This document shows positions 22,116 through 34,604 of a DNA stretch of 64,000 bases, piece by piece. Every line of letters starts with the position of its first letter. Position 1 is the stretch's first letter. The position numbers and the translations under genes are program-made. This DNA is from Trissonchulus latispiculum. Taxonomy: Eukaryota > Nematoda > Enoplea > Enoplida > Ironidae. The notes beneath the pieces are model-generated. The model had not been told where the DNA came from, did not search any database, and saw nothing but the letters and a program-made list of their open reading frames with translations. Location: positions 124,001 to 188,000 of the forward strand of contig JASAND010017950.1 in the NCBI GenBank assembly GCA_030248195.1. Reading direction: 5' to 3'.

Positions 22116-24323
22116 TTAAGTTGACAATTAGTGCTTTGACTGTCTATTGTAAGCTTAGATACCGTACAAAACAGGCTTGTAGCCAGAGCGGAGGGAATGG
22201 AGGAAATTCCCCCGACACTGTGAGCCCCCCCCCAGGAATTTTTTCCCTGCCATGTGCAAAGTCCATTTTTCAAAACTTTTCATGCCTTCGGCGCGCAATA
22301 AGTTATCGCACCCATAAATGAATTCCAAATACCCTGTGCAATTGTATTTTGACCATCCTCTGCGTTATTTGGGTGCATGAGCATGTGCTGGGTCTTAAGT
22401 ATTTTTCATTTCAAAGAATGCTCTGTAAAAATTTCACGAAGGTCACGAAACAAAACTTTCGCAACCTGGGAGGCTCGCCCTCTACCCCAAATTTTGTCCC
22501 CCTCCCCGAAAATTGTTTCTGGCTACGCTAGTGATACGGGATACAGTAGAGCAGAATCAGTAATATATTAATAGCACTATTTAGAGGCAAACAAATTTTA
22601 TTATTGCAATGCAACCAATCAGCGACTAATCTAATTAGCTGGAGCCGGCTAATTAATTTCGCATTTAATTTCTGGAATTCGAAGGCTTTTGAAAAACTAG
22701 TATAATGTCCCATGACTTTTGCTGACTCATTGTGAGCAGTTGTCAAATATGTTACAGTCATTGGATAGTACAAATGTCTTTTAGTTGATGCTATATATGC
22801 CCAAATCGAAAATCCATCCACCTTGTTTAAAACAGTGGATAGTTAACACGTCTTCAATTTCTTACTGTTTGGAAGCTTTACAATCATACATTAACACGGG
22901 GTCCGATTGTTGAGTGGTCTACCTCGACTTCTACTGAGAAATTTCAAAGTCTATCACAAAATAGCAAAAATTAATAATTTTTTAAAAAGTTTACAAAAAT
23001 AAAATATGGCATAAAGTGACGATTTTAAACGCTTTTTTACTGCGCAGCAACGGGGGGATCATGTCAAGTCTAGAATTAAAATTATTAAAATTAAATTTCA
23101 TCAAAATTAAAATTAAAATCATCCAACTAAAAAGTTATGAAATTGCCTGCGGAAGTGTCTGAGTAATTCTGTCGGAAGTCTGTTTATTCGAGATAATCTA
23201 AGGGGCGGCCCGGCCGTCCTTTCTGGGATGTGTGCTGTCACATAGGTAGCTCGACAATCGCCTCGGGTAAACTTCATAAGAGGTTACTCAGTGTCACCTC
23301 AAAGTTCAAATTTGCTTTCAAGAAAAGAAAGGGGATATAACTCGATAACTACATGTGTCCTACATAACTGGATCACCAGTCTGGAATGAGGCGTCCTAAA
23401 AAGTGACAATTTTAAACGATTTGTACGTATAGTTGGCCGGCCGTATACGTAGTTTCAGGGAGTTTTTTTTGCAGCTATTTCACTCCAGTCGGTGCTCCGG
23501 TTAGGGGGTAGTGCCAGCGTAGAACGTATGCATTTTTGACGGAATGGGGATGCTGGCACTAAATAGTTACCATAGGAATTTCCCGAGGTATTCTACAAGG
23601 CTATCAGGCTATCAGTACGTCTATTACGTCCAACGTAATTGAGGTGCTGTGGTAGCTCCACCAGACAGGCGGGCACCTGTTGACAATCTCGGTAAGGTGC
23701 CCTGAGGGATTTTCGAAATAGGGTCCTAGAGCTGATTTTCTCAAGCTCTAGACTTGACATGATTCTCCACTTGTAGCTCGAGGTAAGAAGCCACTGTGCT
23801 ACAGAAGGTTCTTTCAGCGAGTTTTGAGAATTTTTTAAAAATAGAGTAAAGTTTGGAAATTTGGCTTAGAGATCTACCATTTTCCTTTCTTGGTGAAGCG
23901 ATCTACCGCTGTTTGTCGATTTATCTTTCATTCTCCCACGACGTTATATCCCATGCTTTTAGTTTCATTGTTTCTATTTTAGACAGTTTCAAGGAAAGTG
24001 GATAGCAATGGTGTTCGGATAAATCTTACTGGAATTAGAGTCTGACTGATTCTGGAAACAGATCCGATAGATCCTTGTTGCGAGAGTTAGGTTACGATTT
24101 CAGCATACATTTTTAGACAGACATTGGTTCAGACAATTGTTATTTAGGCTTGTAACGCTCTTAGGCCCTTAGTGTTAAAATGTTTAACTTATTTAACCTG
24201 CACGTGAGTTAAAATAAACTGCTTAACTGTTTTAACCCTGTGCTCAAAAAGGATTGAGCTAATTTTAACTCTAACTCGTTTAACTAGCTGCGCGAAAAGT
24301 CCCTTAGTTACCTGCCACTCTTG
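22116..24323. repeat. Block c', copy 1
   Basis: Reverse complement of block c (16,350-18,560 and 27,864-30,086) and direct copy of 34,605-36,769. It holds the nested GTAGCCAG and ATCATGTCAAG segments. No gene is supported. Confidence 0.75.
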
Positions 24324-25430
24324 TTAGTACTAACCAGGATTTGCAGCGCAGAGGGTCATTTGTTGCTCAGTTCGCCACTGACACGTTTATAATTTATCAT
24401 ATTTTTCAAAGTTCTGGTTTTGTACCTCAGAAACAGTTTCAACTTTTGAAATTTTAGTGGAAACTTAGATTAAACGAAAAGATTTTTGCAGAAAAACGAC
24501 TGTGTAAATATATCACCTAAAACCAAAACGTCGGGTCTCCGGCGAAAGTTCTCGACTTGTGATGGTTCCACTAAGGTAGTAGTGGGATTTGAGTAAGGGT
24601 AAAGGTATATACATTTGAGTGTATTTTTGTGTATTGATATAGTACGTGGATTTTGATCTTCTTTGATGAACTTTTGCTTCAATGTCGAACCTTCAATATT
24701 GCCAGCCCTGCCCAGTAAATTGAATAAAATTTCAAGTATCCAGTTGTCCTACAGTATGCTGGTCCGTCCCGACAGGATGTTTTGGTAATCGGTATTAATT
24801 TGTAGTCTAGTTTTTCACGCTTACATGAACGGCTTCCTTGAAGCTGCTCTTTTCAAGTTTTGTAAACGATTTTGAAGTTATAGATCCCATGTTTTAAAGG
24901 CCGTCGTCTAAGCCTCTAAACCTCTGCAGGGGACTAGTAGGTCAGAGAGTTGCCAAAGCAATTCAAAGCAATTCCAGGAGATATCTTTCGCAGGAGCATC
25001 CTCCCTGGAACTTTGGGTGTAAGGCCTCCCCAATTATAAGTTAGTGGGAAATGGTCAAATTTTCTAACACTCTCGGCTTCACTTGGCAGTTTTTATTTTT
25101 AAAATGCTATTATTTCGCAGTTTTCAACCGGAATCCGATTAGCTGAAGCCCGAGATTGGAAAGTTTTCCTTTTTCCTGCGGCAGAAATAGGCTACAACAC
25201 TCAAATATATAGCTCTGGTGGATAACCGCTGATAGACGACTCAGTTGCTTCCTCATCCAAAATAAAAATACCCTCTGATCCTTGTCCGATAAAGAATAAA
25301 GATACATCTGTACTTCGAGCCAGCTAGTCGAATTTATGCGGGCTGTTACCTAATATTGAAGGTCTCTACTATTTCATTCCCACCGCCAGCAGTAAAAAAG
25401 TTTGCAATTCTAATGACTAATCGAGATATA
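24324..25430. repeat. Block g, copy 1
   Basis: About 1.1 kb. Reverse complement of 26,771-27,863 and near-identical direct copy of 36,770-37,860. Short ORFs recur in each copy and show no recognisable domain. Confidence 0.75.
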
Positions 25431-26770
25431 CCAGGCTGAATTCAAGCAGCTCGAAAATCTATAATCGAAAAACTTTTTGCGTTGAGAGTTTACAAACGTG
25501 CAAAATGCAAACTGGAACTTCCTAGAATATAGTGCCATAGACAGTCCAGTAGTGACTGAGTGACCCTCGGCACACCCACTCATAGAAAAATGGATTGAAA
25601 CCTTTTGAGTTTTCCGGGGGAGTACTTCTTTCCGATGCCCACCCCTTAGGCCTTTTCTTGCCACATCGGAGCCGAAATCCAATATTAGGTGATGTACGGA
25701 GCGCTAGCTCTAGTACACCTTATCTTTCGAGTCATGCAACGATGTTCTGCGCAAGTTTGCAATTTACTCGTCTTCATGATCCACTCCTCAAAAACCGTCC
25801 AGATTCCTTCTATTATAAAAAATTCTAAAAATATAAATTAAAAAATTTGCCTGACTGTCGGCTTCAATCAGGTTTAGTACAAGTTAAAAATGTTACCATC
25901 CACCTACAATTTAGCACGTAGAACTACTAGGATTATCAAATTGGTTTTATTTGAAACTTTTTACACATAGAGATTCCAAGTAGACTGCATCCCGTCCGCT
26001 GACGCAGAATTTTCAGCTGTTAGCGTGAAAGCCTAAATGTCGTTGCAATGTTTTTGGAGTTTTGATCTAGGACACCAGTGTGTTTTTAAAATTATAAAAT
26101 TAAAATTTAAGCTAATTTTTTTTTCTATAATTGTATTCTAACACTTGCCCATTTTGGATGAGTGGACGGAAAGTAGTGTACATGAGATCTTATAAATGTG
26201 TAACAATTCAAAAATTAAGTAGAATTTTTGATAATTTTTTGTAAGAATTTGCTAACGCCACTAATTCTTCACAATGCGTAAATTATAATGTAGTTGACGT
26301 TAGAAAACGGTTTTTAGCTTGTACTACAAACTGATTGAGCAAAATTTAGGCAAATTTTTTAATTTATATTTTTGAGTTTTTTATAATAGGAATTTGGGTT
26401 GTTTTTGATGAGTGGATCATGAAGACAGAATAATTTGCAAACTTTTCCATAGAACATCTTTCCATGACTCGAAAAATTGGTGTGCAGGCGCTATCCCCCG
26501 CACCGCACCACCTTCACTCATTGGATTTCGGAAATAAACCAGAGCGGCTGGAGAAAAAGTAGGGGGTGGATCAAGAAATACTCCACCAAGGATCATGACT
26601 CAAAGAGGTTTGGGTCGACTCAAGGAGTGGGTGTGCTATGGGTCACTCAGTCACTACTGGACTGTCTATGGCACTATATTCTAGGAAGTTTTGCATTTTT
26701 GCGCGTTTGTAACCTCTAACGCAAAAAGTTTTTCGGTATGAGTTTCCGAGCTCCTTGAATTCAGCCTGGT
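25431..26770. mobile_element. Foldback element F, copy 2 (axis of the giant palindrome)
   Basis: Arms related to F1, with the same CACCACC/GGTGGTG-type and CCGAAATCCA flanking motifs. Its centre near 26.08 kb is also the axis of the whole inverted repeat. Several indels make the arms less perfect than those of F1. Confidence 0.7.
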
Positions 26771-27863
26771 ATATCTCGATTGATCATTAGAATTGTAGCT
26801 TTTACTGCTGGCGGTGGGAATGAAAATAGTAGAGACCTTCAATAGGTAACAGCCCGCATAAATTTCGACTAGCTGGCTCAATGCAGATGTATCTTTATTC
26901 TTTATCGGACAAGGATCAGAGGGTATTTTTATTTTGGATGAAAGCTACTGAGTCGTCTATCAGCTGGTTATCCATCAGAGCTATATATTTGGAGTGTTGT
27001 AGCCTTTTCGCCGCAGGAAAAAGGAAAACTTTCCAATCTCGGGCTTCAGCTAATCGGATTCCGGTTGAAAACTACAAAATAATAGCATTTTAAAATAAAA
27101 ACTGCCAAAGTCAGAAGCCAGAGTGTTAGAAGAATTTGACATTCGCCCCACTAACTTATAATTGGGAAGGCCTTACCCAAAGTTCAGGGAGGATGCTCCT
27201 GCGAAAGATATCTCCTGGAATTGCTTTGAATTCACTTTGGCAACTCTCTGACCTACCTAGTCCCTGCAGGTTTAGAGGCTTAGACGACGGCCCTTTAAAA
27301 CATGGGATCTATAACTTCTAAATCGTTTACAAAACTTGAAAAGAGCAGCTTCAAGGAAGCCGTTCATGTAAGCGTGAAAAACTAAACTACAAATTAATAC
27401 CGATTACCAAAACATCCTGTCGGGACGGACCAGCATACTGTAGGACAACTGGATACTTGAAATTTTATTCAATTTACTAGGCAGGGCTGGCAATATTGAA
27501 GGTTCGACATTGAAGCAAAAGTTCATCAAAGAAGATCAAAATCCACACTACTATCAATACACAAAAATACACTCAAATGTATATACCTTTACCCTACCTC
27601 AAATCCCACTACTACCTAGTGGAACCATCACAAGTCGAGAACTTTCGCCGGAGACCCGAAGTTTTGGTTTTAGGTGATATATTTGCACAGTCGTTTTCGC
27701 AAAAATCTTTTCGTTTAATCTAGTTTCCACTAAAAATTTCAAAAGTTGAAACTGTTTCTGAGGTACAAAACCAGAACTTTGAAAAATATGATAAATTATA
27801 AACGTGTCAGTGGCGAACTGAGCAACAAAGTGACCCTCTGCTGCAAATCCTGGTTAATATTAA
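26771..27863. repeat. Block g'
   Basis: Reverse complement of blocks g at 24,324 and 36,770, but visibly more diverged from them than they are from each other. Confidence 0.75.
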
Positions 27864-30086
27864 CAAGAGTGTATAATAACTAGGGACTTTTTCGCGCAGC
27901 TAGTTAAACGAGTTAAGAGTTAAAATTAGCTCAATCCTTTTTGAGCACAGGGTTAAAACAGTTAAGCAGTTTATTTTAACTCGCGTGCAGGTTTAAACAA
28001 GTTAAAACATTTTAAACACTAAGGGCCTAAGAGCGTTACAAGCCTAAATAACAATTGTCTGAACCAATGTCTGTCTAAAAATGATGCTGAAATCGTAACT
28101 CTAACCTCGGCAACAAGGATCTATCGGATCTGTTTCCAGAATCAGTCAGACTCTAATTCCCAGTAAGATTTATCCGGAACACCATTGCTATCCACTTTCC
28201 TTGAAACTGTCTAAAATAGAAACAATGAAACTAAAAGCATGGGATATAACGTCGTGGAGAATGAAAGATAAATCGACAAACAGCGGTAGATCGCTTCGCC
28301 AAGAAAGGAAAATGGTAGATCTCTAAGCCAAATTTCCAAACTTTACCTATTTTTTTAAAAAAATTCTCAAAACTCGCTGAAAGAACCTTCTGTAGCACCA
28401 GTGGCTTCTTACCTCGAGCTACAAGTGGAGAATCATGTCAAGTCTAGAGCTTGAGAAAAATCAGCTCTAGGACCCTATTTCGAAAATCCCTCCAGGGCAA
28501 TTTACCGAGATTGTCAAGGGGTGCCCGCCTGTCTGGTGGAGCTACCACAGCACCTCAATTACGTTGGACGTAATAGACGTACTGATAGCCTGATAGCCTT
28601 GTAGAATACCTCGGGAAATTCCTATGGCAATTATTTAGTGCCAGCATCCCCATTCCGTCAAAAATGCATACGTTCTACGCTGGCACTACCCCTAACCGGA
28701 GCACCGACTGGAGTGAAATGGCTGCAAAAAAACTCCCTGAAACTACGTATACGGCCGGCCAACTATACGTACAAATCGTTTAAAATTGTCACTTTTTAAG
28801 GACGCCTCATTCCAGACTGGTGATCCAGTTATGTAGGATATGTAGTTATCCAGTTATATCCCCTTTCTTTTCTTGAAAGCAAATTTGAACTTTGAGGTGA
28901 CACTGAGTAACCTCTTATGAAGTTTACCCGAGGCGATTGTCAAGTACCTATGTGACAGCACACATCCCAGAAAGGACGGCCGGGCCGCCCCTTAGATTAT
29001 CTCGAATAAACAACTTGACAGATTACTCAGGCACTCGCAGGCAATTTCATAACTTTTTAGTTGGATGATTTTAATTTTAATTTTGATGAAATTTAATTTT
29101 AATAATTTTAATTCTAGACTTGACATGATCCCCCCGTTGCTGCGCAGTAAAAAAGCGTTTAAAATCGTCACTTTATGCCATATTTTATTTTTGTAAACTT
29201 TTTAAAAAATTATTAATTTTTGCTATTTTGTGATAGACTTTGAAATTTCTCAGTAGAAGTCGAGGTAGACCACTCAACAATCGGACCCCGTGTTAATGTA
29301 TGATTGTAAAGCTTCCAAACAGTAAGAAATTGAAGACGTGTTAACTATCCACTGTTTTAAACAAGGTGGATGGATTTTCGATTTGGGCATATATAGCATC
29401 AACTAAAAGACATTTGTACTATCCAATGACTGTAACATATTTGACAACTGCTCACAATGAGTCAGCAAAAGTCATGGGACATTATACTAGTTTTTCAAAA
29501 GCCTTCGAATTCCAGAAATTAAATGCGAAATTAAATTAGCCGGCTCCAGCTAATTAGATTAGGTCATCGCTGATTGGTTGCATTGCAATAACAAAACTTG
29601 TTTGCCTCTAAATAGTGCTATTAATATATTACTGATTCTGCTCTCTACTGTATCCCGTATCACTAGCGTAGCCAGAAACAATTTTCGGGGGAGGGGGAAT
29701 GCAAAAAATTTTGGGGGCGCGGGGGCGGAGCCTCCCAGAAGTTGCGAAAGTTTTGTTTCGTGACCTTCGTGAAATTTTTACAGAGCATTCTTTGAAATGA
29801 AAAATACTTAAGACCCAGCACATGCTCATGCACCCAAATAACGCAGAGGATGGTCAAAGAATACACCAAATAGGGTATTTGGAATTCATTTTGCGGTGCG
29901 ATAAACTTATTGCGCGCCGAAGGCATGAAAAGTTTTGAAAAATGGACTTTTTGCACATGGCGGGGAAAAATTCTGGGGGGTTCAGGGTGTCGGGGGGAAT
30001 TTCCTCCATTCCCTCCGCTCTGGCTACAAGCCTGTTTTGTACGGTATCTAAGCACAATAGACAGTCAAAAAGCACTAATTGTCAAC
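27864..30086. repeat. Block c, copy 2
   Basis: Left half of P2 outside element d'. It contains the ATCATGTCAAG segment and the GTAGCCAG-ended element. No gene is supported. Confidence 0.7.
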
Positions 30087-30090
30087 TTAA

Positions 30091-31291
30091 GGGGGGGGTC
30101 GCTTTTTGGCAAATTTTTCGACCATCTCCGATTTTGCGAATTTTCACATATTTTGCAGTCCTAATGGGTCCTCAAAACAAGACAGGTGCGTTTTGCGTAA
30201 TATTGCTTCAATTGTTCTGTAGAGCCCTTCAAAGGTGACCTCGACATGTGTTAGACATAGGAAAATGAAAAAGTTAGGTTAAAAAGTTTGTGGCAGAAAA
30301 ATTTTTCGCTGTACGCAAGATACAGCGCTGCAACCTTGTTGTACATGTTAAGGACATACCAGAGAGTGCAAATATCCCTTCTGGAACAATTCTGTTGAGT
30401 GTCGGATCTTTTGGCGATTTTTCAAAGTCAAAATTTCGGAAAATTGGTGCTTTTTGTACCACGAAAAACAGGACCAGCAAAACATTTTCGCCTCTCCTGC
30501 AAGATTGGCAAAAGCTACAGAAATCGCTTATAGATAGTTGCACTCTACGCATACATAGAATTCTTATGACAATAGTTGCAAATTTCTACCATTTGTAGTG
30601 CTCTCAAAAAACTTGCCACAAGATCTGCTAATTTTGCCAAAAAATCATCATTTTTCTCAATTTTCACGTTCTTTTAATAATTTCTCACTTGTTGCCCACT
30701 CAAATGTCACCAAAATGGGCACATAAAACTCTCAATGCCTGCCGGACATTATAGTAAAGGCAAATGCTTCAAGGTAGAACTTTTCTGTCGTGTCGGCTCC
30801 TTTGATCTCTTATAGGTCATAAAAGTCAATTTCTGAAATTCCCAAAATATAGACAAGTTGGGTATCATTCGATAGCTACTGACGAGCTGAACAATGTTTC
30901 TAATAGAACTATGTGTCAGAAATGTAGTATCTGAAAGTTAAAGCAAGTTAAACTTTCAGGGCACAATTAGATGAAAAAGGCTCAGTTCACAATTGAAAAA
31001 TGTACTGTGAACGACTGGCTGGATATCCCGGAGTTGTTTTAGCATTAAAATATTAGCCAACGTAAAAAATTAATTTACAATATTAGTGGACCCAAATTTC
31101 GCTGCCGCTCTGTCTCAACATGACCTTGGAGGGCAAATCACAGTAATTTTCAAGTTTTCCAACGTTATAGCTGTATATCTCTGCCACAGTTTGGTTTCGA
31201 ACTCTAATGTTTTGTCTTGCTTTTGAGAACATATGTACCTATATTGTGTGTGAAAATGAGCGAAATCCGTGTCTATCGATTTTGACCCCCC
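30091..31291. mobile_element. TTAA-flanked element d', copy 2
   Basis: A 1,201 bp insert between TTAA at 30,087-30,090 and 31,292-31,295, in opposite orientation to the copies at 20,894 and 33,403. The ends read GGGGGGGGTCGC and, inverted, GGGGGGTCAAAATCG. Confidence 0.75.
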
Positions 31292-31295
31292 TTAA

Positions 31296-33398
31296 TTAAA
31301 GAAACTTAATTGTATTTAATTTAACTACATTGAACTAATATAAATTTAGGTGGCGGGCTCAGTACGGTGGATCGGTGAGCCCAGACGGTTAGGCTAGGAC
31401 TAATAGAGGATCGAGACACACCTTGCAGGGTCAAAACTGTCGAAACGTTTCAAGCAATAGACGTTTTTAATGCAACTATAGCAGTCCAAATATAGCAAAA
31501 TACAAAGTTGGAAGCGAAATGTGTAGTACAAGCGGTGCGAGGCGAGACGTCTTAGTTTGATACCCGCAGCGGCCCAATTTTTTGGAATGTCACACTCTTA
31601 AAAACATTCCTGCAGAAATTACAGTAATTATTGCAGCTTTCTACAAAGTGTTCCTGTGCGGTCAGTCACTAGCTGAGCTTCTTGTATTCTCCACAAAAGT
31701 AACTTTTGTGTTTCTACCGGCCTCTCGTACAGTAAAAATTACACGAGTTTCCTGTAGTAAATACTTAAAGGAACCTGTACTTTCTTCAACTTTTTCGCCA
31801 ATTCTAAATGAGATACCGAACCTGTAGTTTTTACAAGACAAACCCGTAATTTTCCCTGATTTGACCTGTATACATAAAAACGGGGCCAGGTACGGGGGCG
31901 GTCGCTCCCAATATATTTTCCGCAGAGAGAGGGAAAAAAAAGCGAGAAAAAACAACCGTAGCGTTATCACCGTATCAAATCTCTACAGAAAACTTAAAAT
32001 CCGTGCCGGACACATATACAATTTACTTCAGTAATGCTGTTACTCGTGTTTTCCTGACTTTAGTGATGTAGTGAGTTGGACGTAGCCCGAAATTTACGGC
32101 CTATAGCCGAACCGCAGCCCGCAAAGGAACGACGCGCTTGCTCCATGAACAATTTTCGGGCCGCAGAAATCCGCACAAATTTTGATTGTTTGACGTCATA
32201 AATATTCATATATTGACTGCTTCAATTATCAAAATTAGAACTTGTACGAATATACTTATACTGAACAACGCTTTACAAGTTTTAGTTAGTTTTCATCTGC
32301 ATTTTTAATCAGATTTTGTTACTTAAAGTTAATTCCCACTTTACTGCGCCGATTTTGTTCTTACGCTATTGCGCTATTGCTATATTTAACTTACGTAAGT
32401 TCATTGGTCTGAGACTTAAATTTTCCTTAGTTGGTGCTTAACTTTTAATACTACTTTAAGTCAAACTTCGCTGATGCAAGGACTTAGTAACAGTTAATTG
32501 GCACTTAATTGCTACTTAAGTGCCCCTTAATCTCCAACTCCATTTTCGCAATTGGCTAAGACGACAACACGTGACTTAAGCTATATTATTCTTAAGTCTA
32601 TTAACTGGTAGAAATATTAATTTTACTGAGATTTTACAGGTTTTCTGTAGAGATTTGGATACGGTGATAACGCAAACTGAGTATACATATAAGGACGACA
32701 GTGATCATTAGTTTTTGAAGACTGAAATTTTTTGTTTTTTCAAATTTTCAGTCTTTCAACATCATGTGGGTGATTTTTTTGTAGCGGCCGCTCTCTGCGG
32801 AAAATATATTGGGAGCGACCGCCCCGTACTGGCCCCGTTTTTTGTATCAGGTCAAATCAGGGATTACGGGTTTGTTTGTAAAAATACAGGTTCGGTATTT
32901 TTAGATTGGCGAAAAGTTGAAGAAAGTACAGGTTCTTAAGTTTCTACAGGAAACTCGTGTAATTATGTACGAGGCGGTAGAAACCAAAAGTTACTTTTGT
33001 GGAGAATACAAGAAGCTCAGCTAGTGACTGACCGCACAGGAACACTTTGTAGAAAGCTGCAATAATTACTGTAATTTCTGCAGGAATGTTTTTAAGAGTG
33101 TGACATTCCAAAAAATTGGGCCGCTGCGGGTATCAAACTAAGACGTCTCGCCTCGCACCGCTTGTACTACACATTTCGCTTCCAACTTTGTATTTTGCTA
33201 TATTTGGACTGCTATAGTTGCATTAAAAACGTCTATTGCTTGAAACGTTTCGACAGTTTTGACCCTACAAGGTGTGTTCTCGATCCTCTATTAGGCCTAG
33301 CCTAACCGTCTGGGCTCACCGATCCACCGTACTGAGCCCGCCACCTAAATTTATATTAGTTCAATGTAGTTAAATTAAATACAATTAAGTTTCTTTAA
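31296..33398. repeat. Palindromic core E1, copy 2
   Basis: Same design as 18,566-20,889 but without the TTTAAGG MITE, so it shows the empty site CTCAGTACGGTGG near 31,350. The axis of P2 lies here. Confidence 0.7.
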
Positions 33399-33402
33399 TT
33401 AA

Positions 33403-34600
33403 GGGGGGTCAAAATCGATAGACACGGATTTCGCTCATTTTCACACACAATATAGGTACATATGTTCTCAAAAGCAAGACAAAACATTAGAGTTCGAAAC
33501 CAAACTGTGGCAGAGATATACAGCTATAACTTTGTAAAACTTGAAAATTACTGTGATTTGCCCTCCAAGGTCATGTTGAGACAGAGCGGCAGCGAAATTT
33601 GGGTCCAATAATATTGTAAATTAATTTTTTACGTTGGCTAATATTTTAATGCTAAAACAACTCCGGGATATCAGCCATCGTTCACAGTACATTTTTCAAT
33701 TGTGAACTGAGCCTTTTTCATCTAATTGTGCCCTGAAAGTTTAACTTGCTTTAACTTTCAGATACTACATTTCTGACACATAGTTCTATTAGAAACATTG
33801 TTCAACTCGTCAGTAGTATCGAATGATACCCAACTTGTCTATATTTTGGGAATTTCAGAAATTGACTTTTATGACCTATAAGAGATCAAAGGAGCCGACA
33901 CGACAGAAAAGTTCTACCTTGAAGCATTTGCCTTTACTATAATGTCCGGCAGGCATTGAGAGTTTTATGTGCCCATTTTGGTGACATTTGAGTGGGCAAC
34001 AAGTGAGAAATTATTAAAAGAACGTGAAAATTGAGAAAAATGATGATTTTTTGGCAAAATTAGCAGATCTTGTGGCAAGTTTTTTGAGAGCACTACAAAT
34101 GGTAGAAATTTGCAACTATTGTCATAAGAATTCTATGTATGCGTAGAGTGCAACTATCTATAAGCGATTTCTGTAGCTTTTGCCAATCTTGCAGGAGAGG
34201 CGAAAATGTTTTGCTGGTCCTGTTTTTCGTGGTACAAAAAGCACCAATTTTCCGAAATTTTGACTTTGAAAAATCGCCAAAGATCCGACACTCAACAGAA
34301 TTGTTCCAGAAGGGATATTTGCACTCTCTGGTATGTCCTTAACATGTACAACAAGGTTGCAGCGCTGTATCTTGCGTACAGCGAAAAATTTTTCTGCCAC
34401 AAACTTTTTAACCTAACTTTTTCATTTTCCTATGTCTAACACATGTCGAGGTCACCTTTGAAGGGCTCTACAGAACAATTGAAGCAATATTACGCAAAAC
34501 GCACCTGTCTTGTTTTGAGGACCCATTAGGACTGCAAAATATGTGAAAATTCGCAAAATCGGAGATGGTCGAAAAATTTGCCAAAAAGCGACCCCCCCCC
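33403..34600. mobile_element. TTAA-flanked element d, copy 3
   Basis: A 1,198 bp insert between TTAA at 33,399-33,402 and 34,601-34,604; the mirror image of 30,091-31,291. Confidence 0.75.
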
Positions 34601-34604
34601 TTAA

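Larger units (their letters stand above)
15913..24323. mobile_element. Palindromic unit P, copy 1 (c - E1 - d - c')
   Basis: The ends are CAAGAGTGTA and, inverted, ACTCTTG. The unit folds on itself around E1 near 19.7 kb. It differs from P2 in three visible ways: it contains the 382 bp CAAGAG element, it contains the TTTAAGG MITE, and it lacks the 1.2 kb element d on its left side while keeping it on the right. No gene is supported; the short ORFs are repeated shadows. Confidence 0.7.
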
